The position numbers and the translations under genes were made by a program. This document shows positions 25,030 to 36,484 of a stretch of 64,000 nucleotides of DNA, in pieces. Source of the stretch: Crotophaga sulcirostris. Lineage: Eukaryota > Chordata > Aves > Cuculiformes > Crotophagidae. The DNA is taken from assembly GCA_013397455.1 (NCBI GenBank), contig VYZB01000095.1, positions 1,235,986 to 1,299,985 on the forward strand, in the 5' to 3' direction. Every line of letters starts with the position of its first letter. Within the stretch, counting starts at the first letter, position 1. Below the pieces are notes generated by a model. That model worked only from the letters and a program-made list of their open reading frames with translations. It was not told where the DNA came from and searched no databases.

Positions 25030-25352
25030 CTACAAAGGAAGTCTACAACTCCCTGAAAGGGGATTGTAGCAAGGTGGGTGTTGGTCTCCTCTCTGAAGTC
25101 ACAAGTGATAGAGCGAGAGGAAATGGCCTCAAGTCGCACCAGGGGAAGTTTAGAGTGGATATTAGGAAAAATTTCTTTACTGGAGTAGTGGTGAAACATT
25201 GGAACAGACTGCACTGGGAGGAGGTGGAGTCACCATCCCTGGAGGTGTAGATGTGGCACTTTGAGGCATGGTGGTATTGGACTGGTGGTTGGACTTGATG
25301 ATCTTAGAATCATTAAGGTTGGAATGGACTCTATGGTTCTATTCTATGGTTC
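25030..25352 (+). mobile_element. CR1 LINE 3' tail, sense, with internal micro-inversion
   Basis: A relatively young 5'-truncated CR1. It opens with tctacaactccctgaaaggg, continues through gaggaaatggcctcaagtcg and gatattaggaaaaatttctt (25158-25177), then caccatccctggaggtgtag and ttggacttgatgatctta ending at 25306. At that point 25307-25331 is present in the opposite orientation to the rest of the element. The expected repeated terminal motif then resumes as tatggttctattctatggtt at 25332-25351. See the finding on this inversion. Confidence 0.92.
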
Positions 25353-28300
25353 TACAAAATCTAATTAGTATCTGGAAAACACAGAACTAAGTTTTATGGC
25401 TGTATTCTTTCCTGAAACCCCAGTATTGGGATAGGAATGCATGGATCTTATGAAAAATGGTGGATATTTTTTAGCTGGCATGTAGATGCTCATGATACTG
25501 CCTTACCAGTTCAGGAAAAATCATTTTTCCAGCCCACGTACCATTCAGTTTGCAGGTACTCCGTGTTGAACAGCTCAGGGAAAAGTTATAGCATAGTTGT
25601 GTGGTGCGTTAGAGGGCCATTAAAATCAAGTGAAAGTGCGCTTTGTACCTTGGGGACCTTAAATGTAAAATCATTCTAACTAATAAGGAGATACTAAGCG
25701 TGCCAAATGTTACCCCAAGGTACGCGCAGGGTCCTGTGGTGGTGTCAGTTTTGCTCACTGACTTTTATTGACCATCAAGATTTATTCACCCAAGAGGGAA
25801 ATATTGACAGAGGTGATTCTTACCAGTCACATTTTTCCTTAAGGGACAATAACACCTGATGTTCACTGTAAATTTAATCTCAATGCATACATGTGTGTCA
25901 TGGCAAAGGGTTTAACCACTGAACGTTTACCTAGTGTGAGTGTGTGGCAGTGCTGTACATAAGACTTGAGTGCTTTTGCATAGAACTTGACATTTTCTTT
26001 AGGGGAATAATATCTGTGGTGTTCCTGGCTAGTGGCAAGCCTAGGAGAGAGAATGTGTGCGCATGTGTACACGTTAGCTTTTGTAGGTACGTTGAAGCCA
26101 AGTTGATTTTCTGCTGGTAACTGTTACAACAGCTTTTAACGCCATACATCCATATTGCTAAGCTCACTACAGACCTGAATTATGTACTGGCACAGTACTA
26201 TAATGTTTCTTATGCCTGAGTAATTGTGGCCAGAATCTGGCCCAATATGCTTGACATACAAAAACTTGTTCATGGCTGCCTTCTTTTATTGATATAGTAA
26301 ATCACAGAAATAGTTGGCAAAAGTCATGTGATGGACTTAGACAGCTATGATTAGTATTTCAGTGCTCTCTTTGTATTATGATAGCTCTTTCAGTAATAGA
26401 TAGTTCAGAAATTTGCAACTTTGTTCTTGCAGTAATTATGGGCCATCTTATTCTAAATGTGAGGCCGACCTGAAACATATTTATTTATTTATTTATTTTT
26501 ATTTTTTCCTGATGGGAAAACTGAAATATTGGCAAAGTATATCTATGAAACTGGACATCTTAATTTTATTCCTGTAAAATTAGTACTTTTGTACTGTTGC
26601 TTAAAAAAAAATCAGAGTATTTAGGAAGTAGAAAAACTGTTGTACTGGCACTGAAGCTTTGTTGGCTTATATTGATAGTGCACGTGGGTAAAATTACGTT
26701 AAAAATGTTTATTTCTTTAATAATTAAGAGCTCCTTCTCTCTCTGGTGCTTTTTTTTCTCAACCATATTAATTTTATGTACTGGGTATTAGTGTGAAGAT
26801 GTTATTGCAAATACTCCCTTTAGTATGTTTGCACTTATGTGGGAACCTTAAGTTGTAACGACAGCAACCTTTTACCGTTACTGCAGTTTATTCATTTCAT
26901 CCTGTGCTTTTTTCCGAGGTGATAATTGCATCTTTTTATTGTTTGACAAATCTTTCTCCTTGAAAAACCTTCTGCTATTAATAAGCCCGAGTGAAGCTTG
27001 TTCCTCATTAGCAGTGGTGCTGGAGCTGATGGGAATGCTGTCTAGGTGCTGGAATTTTGGGTCCTTTCATCCCTCTGCCACCCATGTGCCACATGCACTC
27101 CACAATGGGATAAACCTTCATGATTTGTACTGCAAAGCAGAGTCAGATTCAGTAGATTTGATGTGCAGAGCACAGTGCTGCTGGAGTAGATTGGCTTCAG
27201 GAGGACTTTGCTGTGGCAGAGGGGCCAAAGCAGGGTCAGAGCGTTGTCCTGGCTAGCACTCCCCTGTTTTAATACCATTCAGCTTTGTCAAGTCCATTGG
27301 GCCAAATCTATTCATTATTTTCCTTGGTGGTGTGGGGATCTGCAGCAGGCACAATTCAAATAACATTTAAATATTTAGTTTTTTGTTTTCAGAGCATTCT
27401 GAGCCTGCCCCAGAGGCTTGTGTTTCATGCATTCCTGTATCTTTTAGACAGAAACGGATGGATGAAGTGTGAAGGTCACATTGCAGTAGGGACCACTCGT
27501 CCCTGCTCCAGTCTGTTCTTCCTCTGCAGTTGGATGAAGTAGCCCGGGGAAGCCATCTGTAGCATGGCTAGAGGCAGCGGGTGATGCCAGCCCTAATCCT
27601 GGCTGCAGCAGTTGCTCCTGGTTCTGCTCAGAGACCAAGCAGCCCCTGGGTAGCTTAATGCAGGGATCAGAGATGTCTTAAAGACATCTTTGTGCCCTTC
27701 TACTTCTCCCCGACTCTGCATCATGGACAACTCGGCTGAAATACAGTGAAATACAGTGTCAAATCCAGTGAATGACCAGTTGGGTGAATAAAAGTGTGAA
27801 CTGCGTTCCCTCACTTGGAAATCTGTCAACTCCCTCTAACCTTTTGGAAAACTGAAAGACCAAAGTGACTGTACTTGCAGAACATTATAACAATAAAATG
27901 CCATTGTGAAGTCGGAAGTCAAAGCAGCACTGGGAATCCAGACATGCAGACACTTTGCCCATACCCACAGAGGAAAAAGATTATATTTCTATTTCTTATC
28001 TTTAAAATTCCCAACAGATTTACAGGACCAGGGCACCTAATGACTTTGATTCAGTCCACAAGGTCTTTAGGACAGTTGCCATAAATTCCAGTTTATAAGG
28101 TTGCAGATTTTTCTGTCGTACACAAAGCATCAAAAATCAAACAGCAGGTTAAGATTTGAACATAAACTGGGAGACAATATCTTTCATTAAGACATACATT
28201 GTTTCACTAATTCTTTCTTTTCATGCACAGCATGAAATATATTCTTTCTAGGCTTTTTCTGCAGGTGAAAATTTTCTGCAACCTGAAAATGACCGCGTTG

Positions 28301-31229
28301 ATACTTTTGTGCATAGCAGTAACAACAGCACATTGCCCAGACTGCCACAGATCATCTTCTTAGCCCTCTGTAAAATAAGCCCCATGCTTAATATTTAAAC
28401 TTTAGCTTGATGCGGACAGAGAGCTGTTTACTTGAGCAAAGGAAGCAAAAGCTATCTGTGCCTGTGGCATAGCTGTTCTTCAGGAGGAATAACTGTTATT
28501 TCCTACTGACAGCATCACCCTAGATAGGAACACCTGAGGCATAGACCACTGAGTCATAATTCTTCTTTACAGAAAAGTCTTGGGCAAAACAATGGATAAC
28601 CTTCACCAGGTGATGCATGTTGCCATGAACTTAAATCACCTTCTCAAGGGAACTGCAGTATCACTGCATGGAGTATTGCATTTGAGGTGGAGGAGGATTG
28701 TAGGGATTTGTGGTCAGCTTAGTTCCTTCAGTAGGATAGTCCTGGTAGCTCACTGGTGAAGGCCAAAAGTGATACCTGTTGGCAGCGTTTGAGTTGAAGC
28801 TGCAGTAGGTGCACTTGGACACTAAAATCAGCTCTGCTCTTACTCTGCCTTTTTAATGGTAAACACTCATAGTGGTTTTGGGGAGTGATGAATTCTTGCT
28901 GTCTGTTTATACTGTACCTGAAACAACAAGAACTGCTAGAAACTGCTTGACTCTAATAAACCAAATAAAAACACACAGTGATACAGACTGGGTAACTAAT
29001 ACTGCATCTTGTGGGCTCTTTTTCCAAGTTTTCTCCTACTTTTCACTGGAGCTGTTTTTGATATAAATCCTTTACTTCGATCTGTGAGCTCTACCCTTCC
29101 TCTGTCTGTACAGTACACTGATAACTTAAGTCCTACAGACCTTCTCTCCAGGAAATTCAATTAAGATTTTCTTTTAGCAAAAGTAAGTAGCCCTTCAGAA
29201 ATCCTTTATCAGGCCTGTTCTTTCTTGTTATGGTTTACCTCAGCTTTTTTTTTTCCCATGGATAGCTGTAATTTAAAGCTTACTAGATCGATAACTCCAA
29301 GATGCACAGCATAAATGGGAGAAGCAGACAAACAGCTGGTAAAGATAGGAGACATCTGGTTAAAAAGGATTCAGCTATAAAGCATTTGAGTTACTGTTCT
29401 CCTCTATGATTTTTGAGTTAGATTAAAAAATAGGGGGAAGGGAACATACAAATTGTAAATCCCTCCTCCCTCAGAATCTTTGATTAAAATAATATTGAAT
29501 TTCCTCTTTTTTTCATGTCTCTAAATGAAAGGTGGTTTTTTTATTTGGAGTAGATGTTTTAATTGATTAAAAGTAAATTGGCTTAATATGAAGATAGCTG
29601 GGGGAATGTAGTGGCAAGAACTCTGCTGATGTCATAGCAGCATCTCTGGTCTTGAACTCCCTAAATTCAGTCTTGTGATAAACTGAAATCCTGAAAATAA
29701 CCTCTGTTTTACGCTGGTTCATGGCATAGGGATTTTCTACTCTGTTTTGGAAGGCCTGGTGAATGTGTGTGGGACTGGCTTTGTGTTTGCTGTGCTTTCT
29801 AGCTGAGGCATGTCTTGCCATCCTTGGACCGGGCTGCCACAGCTGCTTTGGGTCATACCCAGCTGGCACAAGCTTGTAGATAAGGCAATTTGCATTTGGC
29901 TTTACAGTATGCAGTTACATTACTTTGTGCAGCTAAAGGTGCTATGAAAGGCTGAGTGTGTTGCCAGCAGGAGAGTAAACATTTCTAAGCTAAAGTCTCA
30001 GAAGTCAAGAAGGATTACGGTGCAACTGAAAGTAGAATTGGGGTTCCTGCAGAGCTTCAAAAATATTTTCTCTTCACATCAGAAACCATAGTTTATTGAC
30101 AAAGGAGTTGAACTTTAAAATATATGCACTAGTGAAATGTGTTTCAGTGAAATTACCTACATGTTTTGAAGCAGAGGTTTGTATAAATTTTCTATGTGTA
30201 CGCATGACTGCAGAAACTATGTGAAAGACTAGAGATGTGCATGACAATAAGCATGTACATCTATGCTTGTATATCTGTGAGTGCTGAATTTGAGTATAGC
30301 AGAGACACATTACAATATGAATTTGAAACGCTGTGGAAAAGGAGGTGCATGTGCATGTATGCACTTTGGAAGAAGGATTGTATCTGTCTATGGGGAAATA
30401 AGTCTGTCTGCAAGTGGTGAAATGAGACCAGATAAAGAGATTATAAAGTAGTGACAAGAAAGAAAATAGGTTAGCTGAATTTCTCTTTATCACTTCTGTT
30501 CCCTTAAGACATCTCACTGAATATCTTGTCATTCATAGAGTGTCTTGAAAGAAAATCACTTTTAAAGGTGACCCACAAAGGAAAAAAAAAAACCAACAAC
30601 AAAACCAAAAAGGGGTGTTGTGTTCTTCTTTTGCTCCTTAGTGGTATAGGAATGTGTCCTGACATTTACACTGTGTATGTGTACTTTCTTTTGGGAGAGC
30701 AAGAAAAATGGTCTGAAAGCTCTGGATTCTTTCCATTGCTTTTGGGGCTCCCAGCATGTAGCAGAGCACCCTGTGGGTACAGAGCAGGATGCTGAACAGA
30801 GACTGAAACCTGTGGCACTCCTCAACTGGGAGTGAATGTCAGGGTGCTGGTGCAATCACAGAGGTGTATCGTATCCACAAATGCAGGAGATGGATACAGA
30901 AATGCAACTCTTGGAAAATATCTTTCAAGTGGGGAGAACATTCTTGGAAAAAAACAGTTAAAGAATTTGTTTCCTTGTGAATAAGCTTTTCTTTCATGGA
31001 CCTTTTTTATTTTTTGTTTTATTTTAAATGAAAGTAACTCTTGAAAATCATTTTGAAATCATGTTCGCTTTAGTGGACTACAAGAGAGCAAGAATGTAAG
31101 TGGTGATTGATAAGATTTATTGTTTCTGTTTTTGTGTTATCTAGTGATTGCAATGAAAGCTGAATCTTATCTGTTCTGTATTATATGAACACTTAACAGA
31201 CTTTAGAAAGCTTGTCATCTATGCAGACA
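25353..31229. other. Long unique non-coding stretch
   Basis: No gene is supported in nearly 6 kb. An (ATTT)n patch lies at about 26479-26512 and a 10-bp tandem duplication (gaaatacagt twice) at 27738-27757. Open frames reach 152 codons (30074-30532, minus), but they are cysteine/serine/threonine-rich without a domain I recognise. An A-rich run occurs at about 30581-30608. Confidence 0.5.
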
Positions 31230-31345
31230 AGAAAGGCAAAGAAAGAGAGGAGAAATAGAGCTGCAGAGAGGTGACTCGTTCCAAGGTCACAAACCAGATT
31301 TAGAACAAGAATCAGATCTCACTTCAGCCCATTTTCTATTCCATG
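31230..31345 (-). mobile_element. MIR-like SINE remnant, antisense
   Basis: On the plus strand the order gacaagaaaggcaaagaaag, agctgcagagaggtgactcg, ttccaaggtcacaaaccag, atttagaacaagaatcagat follows the antisense MIR pattern (gaggaaactgaggc..cagagaggt..gacttgcccaaggtcac..gattcgaacc). Sequence drift is large, as expected for a MIR of that age. Confidence 0.55.
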
Positions 31346-33460
31346 GGGTATGTTGCTCCTGTTATTCAACTATGGAAAAGCCTGTCCTTTCCTAGTTAAA
31401 TGGGGGGCAAAGAGAAATGAGACCAGACATAAACTCAGTGATAGAGAGAGGAAAAAAAAAAAAAAGAAGAAAACAAAGGAATTGTACTGATAAAAAGGCT
31501 TTTTTTTTGGATGAATTCAGCATATAACATACCATTTCTCAAATCAAAAATTTGTCTTTCTCTTCAGATGCAGTGAAGTGGACAGAACAATTCAGATGTA
31601 AACCCACAAATTGACCATGCATTGAAGAAGAAGCAACTGCATATACTGGTTAGGAATTAATTTTTTAAAAAATAAATATTTGTGTTTTGGATGTAAATTT
31701 TATTTGTCTTTAGTTCTGAATTGTAGCAGTTAAAGTTGTAACCATTTTACACCCATTTGATACCTTTTGTATCTTCCAATATGCTTTCTATAAAAGCGTA
31801 AATATGTGTATGTGTATTTATTAGTGCATGTATGTATATTCTAGAATAATTCCATATGCATTTTAATTACTTGAAGTATGTGGACATGCTTTCAAAGTCT
31901 GAAAGCCCTCTAGTGTCAGATGGAAGTTGTCTTATGTTTTTGTAAGTTAAGAAAAGTCATTCATGTTACTGAGCTCTAAGCTAGGCTTTGTCCTGTTGTA
32001 GCATCTAATTGGCAGGGAGGTTGTGATTTTACATTTAAAAAAACCTCTCAGATCTGTTTGCTTCTTCAGCCTGTAGGAAAAGACTCTATAATTATTCTGA
32101 GTATTTCAAAGGAAGTCTTTCTTTCCAACAGCTGGTGATGGTGGCCATCGGTAGCGAGTTACCACAAACGCTGGTGGAGGGACTGTACCCAAAGTGGTGG
32201 GTGGACCTTGCCTTTCTTTAAAGTACCCCTGGGACATACTGACAAGAAATAGCCAAAGAGCAGGGCCTTAGCAGTGCCATTGCCAAGGGCTGTTCATCAG
32301 TGAAAGAAAGGTCTTGGAACCACGGAGTTATTTATGTCATGGGCTTCTCTAGGGTAGGTTGTTACCAGGAGATTCTAGTGCCTGTGGACTCTTCCTGTAG
32401 TGAGATGTGCTTGGAGGAAATAATCACACTGGCAAGGGATTTCTATCCCTTTTTTTGTTGGCTTTGGGTTTGTTTTTGGTTTTTTTGTTTGTTTGGTTTT
32501 TTTTAGTTTTTTTAAAATCTTATTCATAAAAAAACCCCAAATGCACTCAACTATAATTTTGTGTTCTGTTTCTCATTCATGGCTGATGAAAAGGGAGTCT
32601 GTGCTACCAATACGTGGAGTTTAAATATGCATTTCCCACTAACTTTTATTAATGGGAGCTCTAAGGCTAAGGCTTTGTGTATAATGGGAATTATTTACAC
32701 CGTGACTTTCTTTTGAGGTAACCATTTATTGGGATTTTCTGTTTTCTACTCACTGGCCTTGGCTACTGCAGAGAACAGGGCTGAGAACATCATACTTATG
32801 TATCTGCTGCTGAATTTCATTTTGTGGTTTTGTGATCTGTAAATTCACAAGGATGAAGTTATTCAGACACTTTTAATCAATATTGCTCTAGCATTTTTTT
32901 ATTAAAATGTTTTTTTTCTTTTATTATATCTACTGATAAATTTAAAATTTATTTTTCCTTACAACCAGTAATTGTTTCAAGTAGGAAATCTTTTACTAAT
33001 TTCTGATAAATCCCAACTAATCAGGCAGTGGGATTCAGACGCTTTGTGACTCTAGATCTCCATAATGTCTGGTTATATTTTGATTCATCTCTTTGTAGGA
33101 GCAGCTCTGAATTGAAAAGCTGACTTTTTTGTCAGTTTGTAAGTTAGCTTATAAACTTTTCCTCTTTCAAGACCAGCCATCTGGAAAGGTCACCATGTGA
33201 AGGCTGGCTATTTTTTAGGTATGCATGAGAAAAGAGAATAGAGATTTATTCTGCTATTCTTGTGGGACAATGTGTCTTGTGTCTTCTAACACATCCTCAG
33301 AAAAAATGCATAAACTTTTTTCTTCCACCCCCCAAAACCCCCACCCCTGTCCTGTATTCTCTGTGAGAGTATCCCATGGACTGAGCTATTCCATTGCAAG
33401 GGAGAAATACTGGAAATGCAGGTATAACATTCTTGAGTGTAGGCTTGAGCAGATTTCTAT
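31346..33460. other. Unique non-coding stretch with poly-A and T/G-rich runs
   Basis: No gene is supported. A-rich sequence lies at about 31450-31465 and a T/G-rich run (gttt/ggttt) at about 32449-32515. The 68-codon frame ending at 32506 is a by-product of that run. Confidence 0.5.
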
Positions 33461-33582
33461 ATAGAATCATAAAATCATGTAGATTGGAAAAGACCCTTAA
33501 GATCATCAAGTCCAACTGTAAACCTGACGCTGCCAAGTCCACTATGTCTAAGTGCCAAGTCTACAGGTCTTTTAAACATGCT
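33461..33582 (-). mobile_element. CR1 LINE 3' tail, antisense
   Basis: It starts on the plus strand with atagaatcataaaatcatg, then gattggaaaagacccttaag, atcatcaagtccaactgtaa, acctgacgctgccaagtcca, and ctaagtgccaagtctacagg plus tcttttaaac. This is the standard reversed end of an avian CR1. It is short and non-coding; homology fades after about 33582. Confidence 0.9.
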
Positions 33583-35363
33583 GACCTTCTCCCTTAGCAA
33601 GAAAGGTCGCAAAGTGGTACAGCCCCCATAGCTGGCTGGATGCTTGGCTCTCCGTGAGTCAGCAATGGGGATGTTTGGGAAATGTGCTGTTTTCTTTCCT
33701 TCGGTTCACAACTTTAAGTACTCCCACTTTTCTAATTAATTTGCAGTTTCCTCTCTGTCTGAATCAGTTTCCCAGAGCAGGATTCAGCCTCGTGACCTCG
33801 CTGCCCTGCATGACCAGCAAATGAACCCAAAGCCATTCAGATGAGGCTTTAGACTTAAGTTAATATATGCTCCAATGTCAGCCTCAGAAATAACTGCATT
33901 TATTCATTTAAATGTGTTTCTCCTCTTTGTCAAATAGGAGAGTTGTAATTAAGATTTCATTGTATTTAACTGTGTGATAAAATTTCTATATTTGGAGTTC
34001 ATGAGTCTATTACCTTTAAAAAGATATTTGGCGATGTGAAAGTTAGTACTCATTTATTTTCATTTAAAATTTATGGCATGATAAGTGAAGTTGTATTTAC
34101 AAGGAGGATACACCATCATGTCATTTTCTGCTTGCTTAAAATCCAAATAACTGGTTAAGGAACCTCTCATCCCAAGGAGAAAGAAGGACTCATTAGAAAC
34201 ATTAGCTGATATAGAACAAATGGAGCTTCAGTGCCCTGCATAAAGATGATAATAACTGTAATAATAAATGAATTTATAATGAATTAAAGGAGAATTCCTC
34301 CAGTCAGATTGTCACACGCTTATCTCTGAAAATTGACTTCAGTGAGGTGTGTCACATGAGCTAATGACCTTAACTGATGCATTTGAGAATTTTCCACACT
34401 TGAAAATCCACTTAAATCTGTGTTTCTGTACTTTTGACAGGTAGTCTTCTGGACAAACATGAAGTAAGTAGGACCATTTGGTGTTGCAAGTCAGGAGGTA
34501 GCTCTTTACTGAAACAACCAATCTCTAGTTTTAACCTCAGGTAATCAGAGTTGGTTAAATCCTGTCTGCTTGCAAAGGAAAATCAGATTAGCAATCCAGT
34601 GCTGCAGGCTGCACAGCAACACCAGAGGCACACACATCTTGGGCTCATGGGAGTTCAAAAATTGATACCATCTCAATCACATGAGCTTCTGTAAGATGAA
34701 GCTCATATTTGTATGTATCACCATCAGATTTTCTTTCCTGAAACTGCAGATGAACTACAACCGAACCACTGCTGTCTGGTATGACAGGGCCTTTCCTGCG
34801 CTCTGTGGGAAGTGATGCGGTCTGAGTGCAACTTGGTCTGGCATCTTCCCATCTGCTTCTGCCAGGGCTGAACTGGGAGAAGTGGACACGTTCCAGAAGT
34901 ACCTCCTTAGGTGCTAAATGTGAAATAACGTGAAATAGCATTGTATCTGAAAATCCTGCTGAGTTGTTGACTATAAATATCAAGAGATTGTCAGGATTTA
35001 GTAGTAAAATATAAAGTTCAGCACTGAAATACAGGTGTCAACAAGTTTTTAGTACTGGAAGTGCAGATGCTGAAGCATATCTCTTGACAGAGCAGAAATA
35101 TGAGAGTTGGGGATTTCTGCTGTCTCCCCTGGGTAAGGACTGTATTTATAATGGTTATTAGGCAATTGTGTGATATTGGAGGAAAATCTGCATAAAAGGT
35201 ATTGATTATCTAGACATTGTAAACCCATGCTGGAAGTAAACTGCATTTTTAAGTACCTGGGTACTTTTAAGAATGAATCCTTTAGTCACTTTGGAAAACC
35301 AAAATGGCTCTTCTAAACTTAGGTACTGCTGAAGATGGAGTTTACATGAGTCATGAATTTTTA
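33583..35363. other. Unique non-coding stretch, one open terminal-exon-like frame
   Basis: No gene is proven. On the minus strand 34645-35023 is open for 126 codons behind a plausible splice acceptor (ctgtatttcag) and ends at a TGA. I do not recognise the encoded sequence. The AT-rich portion 33700-34300 has the look of conserved non-coding DNA, but this cannot be tested from one genome. Confidence 0.4.
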
Positions 35364-36484
35364 TTAGGTTGGTGCAAAAGTAATTGCTGTTTTTAACTAT
35401 CAGCTTTAAAGCAGTATATCTCAGCTTAGAATAAAATTTATTAGGCGAAATAAGAACCACTAGAATCTATGCATTTCTGCTAAGAAGAGACAAGTCTATT
35501 TATTCCGGTAGAATTTTAGAGTCCTGGAACTGATAAATTCTTTGAAGGCTTTTTGAGCTGCTGCTTGGTTGTGCAAAAACGTTCTCTTGCAGGAAAGTTG
35601 TCAAAATTCTTGAAAATGTGATAATTGGTGGGAGACAGGTCTGGTGTGTAAGCTGAATGAGGCAGAGTTTCATAGCCCAGTTTGTGTAGCTTCTGCAGAG
35701 TCATTTGCGAGACATGCAGTCCAGCATTGTCATGGAGAAGAATCAATCTTTTTCGATTGCCCAACATTGGTGATTCACCTCAGTCCAGGTGAACACCATT
35801 GGCTGTCATATAGAATCCATTTTCCATCACATGTCACAGGATGATCAAGAAATGGATCCTTTTCATTGTGCAAAAGAAGTGCAGAGCAGACTTCATAATA
35901 GTGATTTTTTCAATTACTATTATTTTTGTTCAGCTTGCACGACACCCATTTGTTGAGCTTTTTTGATTTTCTAGTTTGTTGCAAATGTCAAACAACTGTT
36001 GAATAGTCAGCATTTAGTTCTGCAAACTTTCAAGTTGTTTTGCATGGGTCCACTTCAATAATGGCCCTCAACTGTTTGTTGTCTATTGTAGAAGGAGGTT
36101 CACGATCCTCCTTCTCTTCAAGGCTCTTGTCTCTATTACAAAATTTTCGGGACCTATATCGAGCTGAATGTTCATTGTCCATACCTTGGCCAAATGCTTG
36201 GTATATATTACTAGCAGTTTCTGCTGTCATATGTCCCCTTTTAAACTCATGCGACAAAATTACTTGAATTTTGCTTTTCCCATCTTTAATTTGGCAGTGT
36301 AATATTTTAAAAAAAAAACAAACAAAAAAACCCCAAACAACAGTGAAAACTAAACCATTAGCATAAGTAAGTAGAGAGAATTTCACACTGTAAAATTGTG
36401 TACTACATAAACACAAAGTTTAATCCAAAGTAAACATCAGAGTTTGCAATAACAAAAAGGGAAATTATTTTTGCACCAACCTAA
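35364..36484 (-). mobile_element. Hsmar1-like mariner DNA transposon, full ends, internally deleted
   Basis: A cut-and-paste element of the Tc1/mariner superfamily with both termini intact. The left end begins ttaggttggtgcaaaagtaa (35364). The right end, read on the minus strand from 36484, begins ttaggttggtgcaaaaataa, so 19 of the first 20 bases agree. Both ends are flanked by TA (35362-35363 and 36485-36486), the expected mariner target duplication. Length is 1121 bp against about 1.29 kb for Hsmar1; the difference matches an internal deletion in the transposase gene. The coding strand is minus. An A-rich run (36309-36337) lies near the transposase start. Confidence 0.93.
35464..36310 (-). 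pseudogene. Mariner transposase relic (Hsmar1/SETMAR-like)
   Basis: The intact family protein (about 340 residues) has an N-terminal paired helix-turn-helix domain that binds the terminal repeats and a C-terminal DD34D catalytic domain that cuts and joins DNA in the nucleus. Here the N-terminal part is readable at 36030-36300 (F-K-R-G-H-M-T-A-E-T-A-S-N-I and K-Q-L-R-A-I-I-E-V-D-P). The first catalytic Asp is in V-T-C-D-G-K-W near 35840. The second is in L-L-H-D-N-A-G (Asp codon 35729-35731). The third position, 35 residues on, is Asn in S-P-T-N-Y-H (codon 35624-35626). About 55 residues between the first and second Asp are missing, and stops interrupt the C terminus. It is not functional. Confidence 0.85.

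Noticed and set aside
30074..30532. 152-codon minus-strand frame as a secreted cysteine-rich protein
   Set aside because: Cysteines come from cat/tgt-rich low-complexity DNA; there is no signal peptide, no spacing pattern and no neighbours.
35644..36267. Forward open frames of 66 and 75 codons inside the mariner
   Set aside because: They are reverse-strand shadows of the transposase relic.
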